From Sphingobacteriaceae bacterium (lineage in GTDB: Bacteria; Bacteroidota; Bacteroidia; B-17B0; Aurantibacillaceae), in assembly GCA_023251695.1 (NCBI GenBank), contig JAHEYE010000128.1, forward strand, positions 1 through 9,109: a stretch of DNA of 9,109 bases. The letters are read 5' to 3'. The notes under the pieces are model-generated. The model was not told the origin of the DNA and searched no databases. It saw only the letters and a program-made list of their open reading frames with translations. Numbering within the stretch: position 1 is the stretch's first letter; each line of letters opens with the position of its first letter. A program made the translations under genes and the position numbers. Shown here in pieces: positions 7,080 through 9,109 of the stretch.

Positions 7080-7646
7080 TTACTTTTTTGATTTACTTAA
7101 TTCAGAATATTTGGGACAAGATACTAAATGATCGTTCACCATTCCTGCAGCCTGCATGTATGCGTAACAAATAGTGCTACCACAAAATTTAAATCCACGT
7201 TTTTTTAAATCTTTTGCCATTGCATCCGATTCAGGTGAAGTGGCAGGTACTTCGTAAGAATGCTTATGTTTATTTTGAATAGGTTTATAACCTACAAATT
7301 GCCAGATGTAACGGTTAAAGCTCCCGAATTCTTTCTGCAGATCCATAAATAGTTTTGCATTGGAAACGGAGGCTTCAATTTTCAGACGGTTTTTAATAAT
7401 ACCGTCGTCTTTCATTAAACGTGCTATATCTTTTTTGGTAAAAGCCGCTACTTTTTTATAGTTAAAAGAGGCGAATGCTTTTTTAAAACCTTTTCTTCTG
7501 TGCAAAATCGTTTTCCAACTTAAGCCCGCCTGAAAACTGTCTAATATCATGTATTCAAAGTGGACTTTATCGTTTAAAACAGGAACGCCCCACTCTTCAT
7601 CGTGGTATTTTTCCATTAATTTATCGCCCGTTGGCCAATCGCACAT
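7080..7646 (-). CDS. tag: DNA-3-methyladenine glycosylase I
   Basis: This base-excision repair enzyme removes 3-methyladenine from alkylated DNA. The 188 residues match E. coli Tag (187) end to end. The zinc ligands are present: Cys2, His15, His173 and Cys177 (NDHLVSC), equivalent to Cys4, His17, His175 and Cys179 of E. coli. Family motifs are YHDEEWGVPV at 14-23, QAGLSWKTIL at 39-48, DGIIKNRLKI about 80-89, and KKRGFKFCGSTICYAYMQAAG before the zinc-binding end. The residue matching E. coli Glu38, which contacts the base, is Asp36 here (LDSFQAGLSW). The start ATG is two codons before the Trp4 region, as in the family. The gene has its own candidate -7 box 19 bp upstream, is divergent from the toxin-antitoxin pair, and leads into ftcD. 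Confidence 0.95.
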   Translation of the reverse strand: MCDWPTGDKLMEKYHDEEWGVPVLNDKVHFEYMILDSFQAGLSWKTILHRRKGFKKAFASFNYKKVAAFTKKDIARLMKDDGIIKNRLKIEASVSNAKLFMDLQKEFGSFNRYIWQFVGYKPIQNKHKHSYEVPATSPESDAMAKDLKKRGFKFCGSTICYAYMQAAGMVNDHLVSCPKYSELSKSKK

Positions 7647-7655
7647 TTTTATTGG

Positions 7656-7692
7656 TTTTGGTACCCAAATTTAAGGGTTTTTTGTAACTTTG
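7656..7692 (+). promoter_or_regulatory. Candidate promoter of the toxin-antitoxin/ccm operon
   Basis: TAACTTTG at 7685-7692 is a perfect Bacteroidota -7 box. TTTTG at 7656-7660 could be the -33 element, with a 24-bp spacer that is slightly long. The box ends only 4 bp before the antitoxin ATG at 7697, so transcription would begin at or next to the start codon and the mRNA would be nearly leaderless. The -33 candidate overlaps the region where tag transcription should start, and the two -7 boxes are 11 bp apart on opposite strands. Confidence 0.55.
7666..7673 (-). promoter_or_regulatory. Candidate -7 box driving tag (minus strand)
   Basis: Read on the minus strand, 7673 to 7666 is TAAATTTG, a perfect TAnnTTTG box. 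It ends 19 bp before the tag ATG, implying a leader of about 12-14 nt. No TTTG -33 element is evident at the normal distance. It may drive tag and ftcD, and perhaps the two genes beyond. Confidence 0.5.
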
Positions 7693-7696
7693 CTAT

Positions 7697-7891
7697 ATGA
7701 AAGGGGTAAGTTATATAACTAATAATAAAAACAGGAAAACGGCCGTAGTAATCGATTTAAAGACCTTAAAGAAATACGACGAGCAATTGGAGGACCTTTT
7801 TGATATGATTATCGCCGAATCAAGGGCTGAAGAACCTTCCGTTTCGTGGGAGATGGTGAAGAAAAACCTTAAGAAAAAAGGTAAATTGTAA
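7697..7891 (+). CDS. Antitoxin of a RelE/ParE-type toxin-antitoxin pair
   Basis: The protein is small (64 residues) and highly charged. It begins with a short beta-like stretch typical of this antitoxin class (SYITNNKNRKTAVVIDLKT, 5-23), followed by helices and a C-terminal tail SVSWEMVKKNLKKKGKL. Antitoxins with an N-terminal Y-[IV]-T...[VI]-L-[DL] segment and a C-terminal S-W-E-x-[VA]-K segment commonly precede RelE-like toxins. The C-terminal part is expected to wrap the toxin, and the N-terminal part may bind the operon's own promoter. The stop is 1 bp before the toxin ATG, giving antitoxin-toxin order in one transcript. This ATG is the only good start: the next Met is residue 37. It has no leader SD, consistent with the promoter placement. 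The call rests on size, layout and partner more than on a named family. Confidence 0.8.
   Translation: MKGVSYITNNKNRKTAVVIDLKTLKKYDEQLEDLFDMIIAESRAEEPSVSWEMVKKNLKKKGKL
7709..7720. repeat. 12-bp perfect palindrome at antitoxin codons 5-8, possible operator
   Basis: AGTTATATAACT is a perfect 12-bp palindrome starting 17 bp after the -7 box and just beyond the predicted transcription start. It encodes Ser-Tyr-Ile-Thr. Type II antitoxins usually repress their own promoter through palindromes near it, so this could be the operator. That is inference: AT-rich palindromes also arise by chance. Confidence 0.35.
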
Positions 7892-7892
7892 T

Positions 7893-8150
7893 ATGTATAA
7901 GATTACATTTAAAAAGTCTGCCGAAAAAGAAATTCAGAAATTACCATCAAGTATTGTAACTCGAATTGTGCCTGTAATTGAAGGATTATCTATGAATCCC
8001 AGACCAACCGGTTCAAAAAAATTAGCCGGTAGTAAAGAAAATATATGGCGAATACGAGTTGGCGATTACAGAGTTGTTTATTTAATTGCTGAAGAAGTAA
8101 GAATTGTTGAAGTAAGAAGAATTGGTCACAGAAAAGATATTTATAAATAA
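7893..8150 (+). CDS. RelE/ParE superfamily toxin
   Basis: The 85-residue basic protein has the RelE/ParE fold pattern: beta strand YKITFKKSA (2-10), helix AEKEIQKLP (10-18), second helix to about 34, the loop NPRPTGSKKLAG (35-46), and strands IWRIRVGDYRVVYLI (51-65) and VRIVEVRRIGHRKDIYK (69-85). Positively charged residues Arg53, Arg55, Arg60, Arg75/76, His79, Arg80 and the near-terminal Tyr84 resemble the active-site set of mRNA-cleaving RelE proteins, which favours a ribosome-dependent RNase over a gyrase poison. The frame is intact, so the toxin is probably functional. It lies 1 bp after its antitoxin and its TAA is 2 bp before the ccmB ATG. Confidence 0.9.
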   Translation: MYKITFKKSAEKEIQKLPSSIVTRIVPVIEGLSMNPRPTGSKKLAGSKENIWRIRVGDYRVVYLIAEEVRIVEVRRIGHRKDIYK

Positions 8151-8152
8151 AA

Positions 8153-8812
8153 ATGAATTTCAGCCAAATAAATAACCTGCTAAAAAAGGAATTTCTGCTC
8201 GAATTCAGACAGAAAGCCAGTTTGGGAGGCATATTGGTTTATGTCGCTGCCACTGTTTTCATAAGCGCTCTTTCATTTACGGGCAAAATTCACACCCACG
8301 AATGGAACGCCCTTTTTTGGGTTATTTTGCTTTTTGCTTCAGTTACCGTTTGCAGTAAGAGTTTCTTAAAGGAAACAAAAGGCCTTGGTTTGTTCAATTA
8401 TACCTATTATCCGCCAAGGGCTTTTATCCTCTCCAAAATCATTTTTAATATGGTCTTAATGCTTTGCATAAGTTTAATTACCTTATTTTTTTACATCTGG
8501 TTTATTGGTGGAAATATCCAGAATTTTAGTCTGTTTTTCATTACGCTCGCCTTGTCTTCTACCGGTTTTGCAGGGGTTTTGAGCCTTATGAGTGCCATTG
8601 CTGCCAAAGCCAATAATAATTTCGCACTTATGAGCATTTTAAGCTTCCCGGTATTAATGCCGATGCTGGTGGTGTCCATCCGGCTTAGCAAGCAGGCAAT
8701 TGATGGTTTAAGTTGGGGCGTCAGCTATGATTTTTTGTTAATATTAGCCGCCCTAAATGTATTGGTAATTATGCTCGCAAATCTCTTATTTCCTTATCTT
8801 TGGAACGACTAA
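8153..8812 (+). CDS. ccmB: Haem exporter / cytochrome c maturation membrane protein CcmB
   Basis: CcmB is the membrane subunit of the CcmABCD ABC-type complex, which helps load haem onto CcmE and release it for attachment to periplasmic c-type cytochromes. The 219 residues match E. coli CcmB (220). Six hydrophobic segments lie at about 23-42, 51-68, 97-118, 127-148, 157-177 and 193-214. After the second, FLKETKGLGLFNYTYYPP (71-88) and PRAFILSKII (88-97) match the family pattern of an acidic/basic loop followed by P-x-x-x-x-x-x-K before the third segment. The start is 2 bp after the toxin stop, and no promoter box is evident inside the toxin gene, so expression may depend on the toxin-antitoxin promoter. 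ccmC follows after 98 bp. No ccmA is seen next to it. Confidence 0.9.
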   Translation: MNFSQINNLLKKEFLLEFRQKASLGGILVYVAATVFISALSFTGKIHTHEWNALFWVILLFASVTVCSKSFLKETKGLGLFNYTYYPPRAFILSKIIFNMVLMLCISLITLFFYIWFIGGNIQNFSLFFITLALSSTGFAGVLSLMSAIAAKANNNFALMSILSFPVLMPMLVVSIRLSKQAIDGLSWGVSYDFLLILAALNVLVIMLANLLFPYLWND

Positions 8813-8910
8813 AAAATGGTTAGTTGCTAAATGGTAAAATGGTTAATTGTAAAGTTCCTTATGGAAAAACATCAACCATTTAGTCATCCAACAATAAACC
8901 ATCCAACACA
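8813..8910. repeat. Repeat-rich gap between ccmB and ccmC
   Basis: Two 14-mers, AAAATGGTTAGTTG (8813-8826) and AAAATGGTTAATTG (8836-8849), differ at one position and flank a further AAATGGT at 8829-8835. Inverted copies follow: ACCATTTAG (8875-8883) pairs perfectly with CTAAATGGT (8827-8835). AACCAT and CATCCAAC motifs recur at 8874-8892 and 8898-8907. The RNA could fold into a long-loop hairpin just before the ccmC start. No T run or TAnnTTTG box lies in the gap, so it is neither a clear terminator nor a clear promoter. Confidence 0.6.
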
Positions 8911-9109
8911 ATGAAAAACTGGTACAAAATACTTTCTGTTTTATTGATCCTTTACACCATTTTCGTTGGATTGATAGGATCCGTACCACGTTTGGATATT
9001 TTGAATGAAACCATACGTAATGTTTATTACCATGTGCCCATTTGGTTCGCGATGTTATTCATGATGAGCGTTTCTATTTTTTACGCGATCCTTTATTTGG
9101 CATTTGCAA
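8911..9109 (+). CDS. ccmC: Cytochrome c maturation protein CcmC, 5' part (runs off the window)
   Basis: This is the N-terminal 66 residues of a CcmC/CcsA-family membrane protein, which binds haem at the outer face of the inner membrane and passes it to CcmE. A first membrane segment (about 6-23) is followed by a periplasmic loop and RNVYYHVPIWFAMLF (36-50). The Y-x-H-V-P element puts His41 in the place of E. coli CcmC His60, an axial haem ligand. A second membrane segment begins there and continues towards the edge. The WWD (tryptophan-rich) domain and second His ligand would lie beyond the window. The ATG is preceded by an A/C-rich leader without SD. It shares the strand with ccmB, 98 bp away. 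Confidence 0.88.
   Translation, partial: MKNWYKILSVLLILYTIFVGLIGSVPRLDILNETIRNVYYHVPIWFAMLFMMSVSIFYAILYLAFA

Noticed and set aside
5377..7646. A histidine utilisation (hut) cluster around ftcD
   Set aside because: No hutH, hutU, hutI or regulator is present; the neighbours are a DNA repair gene and an exported protein.
7700..7706. AAAGGGG as a Shine-Dalgarno site for a later antitoxin start
   Set aside because: It follows the ATG, and no in-frame start codon lies at a proper distance after it; the N-terminal SYIT segment belongs to the protein.
8795..8802. TATCTTTG as a separate promoter for ccmC
   Set aside because: It matches TAnnTTTG but lies in ccmB codons, over 100 bp from the ccmC ATG and without a -33 element. 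Several chance matches are expected in AT-rich DNA of this length.

Overview
The window looks like a chromosomal piece of a member of the Bacteroidota. The DNA is AT-rich. Candidate promoters carry the TAnnTTTG -7 box of this phylum, and Shine-Dalgarno sequences are weak or absent. Exported proteins have signal peptides with a likely cut before Gln (TAQ, AYSQ). FtcD is a fused formiminotransferase-cyclodeaminase of animal-like length. The assignment rests on these traits only; there is no rRNA or other phylogenetic marker here.

Layout. (1) 1-183: a strong plus-strand terminator for a gene lying left of the window, then a short leader. (2) 184-2528, plus strand: a secreted protein with MORN-like repeats, then a membrane acyltransferase of the acyltransferase 3 family. 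The acyltransferase's natural start appears to overlap the upstream stop (ATGA at 1521-1524), but it is cut off by an in-frame TGA at 1533-1535. (3) 2516-7646, minus strand, read right to left: tag (3-methyladenine DNA glycosylase I), ftcD (last steps of histidine breakdown, feeding the folate one-carbon pool), an exported protein that may be an outer-membrane barrel, and an asparagine synthase-type amidotransferase. The gaps are 26, 75 and 14 bp, so co-transcription is possible, although a palindromic element sits in the 75-bp gap. The asnB 3' end overlaps the acyltransferase 3' end by 13 bp. (4) 7697 to the right edge, plus strand: a RelE/ParE-type toxin-antitoxin pair followed 2 bp later by ccmB, then, after a 98-bp repeat-rich gap, the first 66 codons of ccmC. 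CcmB and CcmC are membrane proteins of cytochrome c maturation (system I).

The space between tag and the antitoxin holds two opposed TAnnTTTG boxes 11 bp apart, which look like a divergent promoter. The plus box is so close to the antitoxin ATG that the mRNA may be leaderless. No promoter is obvious between the toxin-antitoxin pair and ccmB, so haem handling for cytochrome c may share an autoregulated promoter with the addiction module.

I see no CRISPR array, tRNA, rRNA, insertion sequence or clear novel multi-gene system. The points most worth a second look are the interrupted acyltransferase start, the toxin-antitoxin/ccmB coupling, the divergent promoter with possible leaderless start, and the REP-like palindrome after ftcD.
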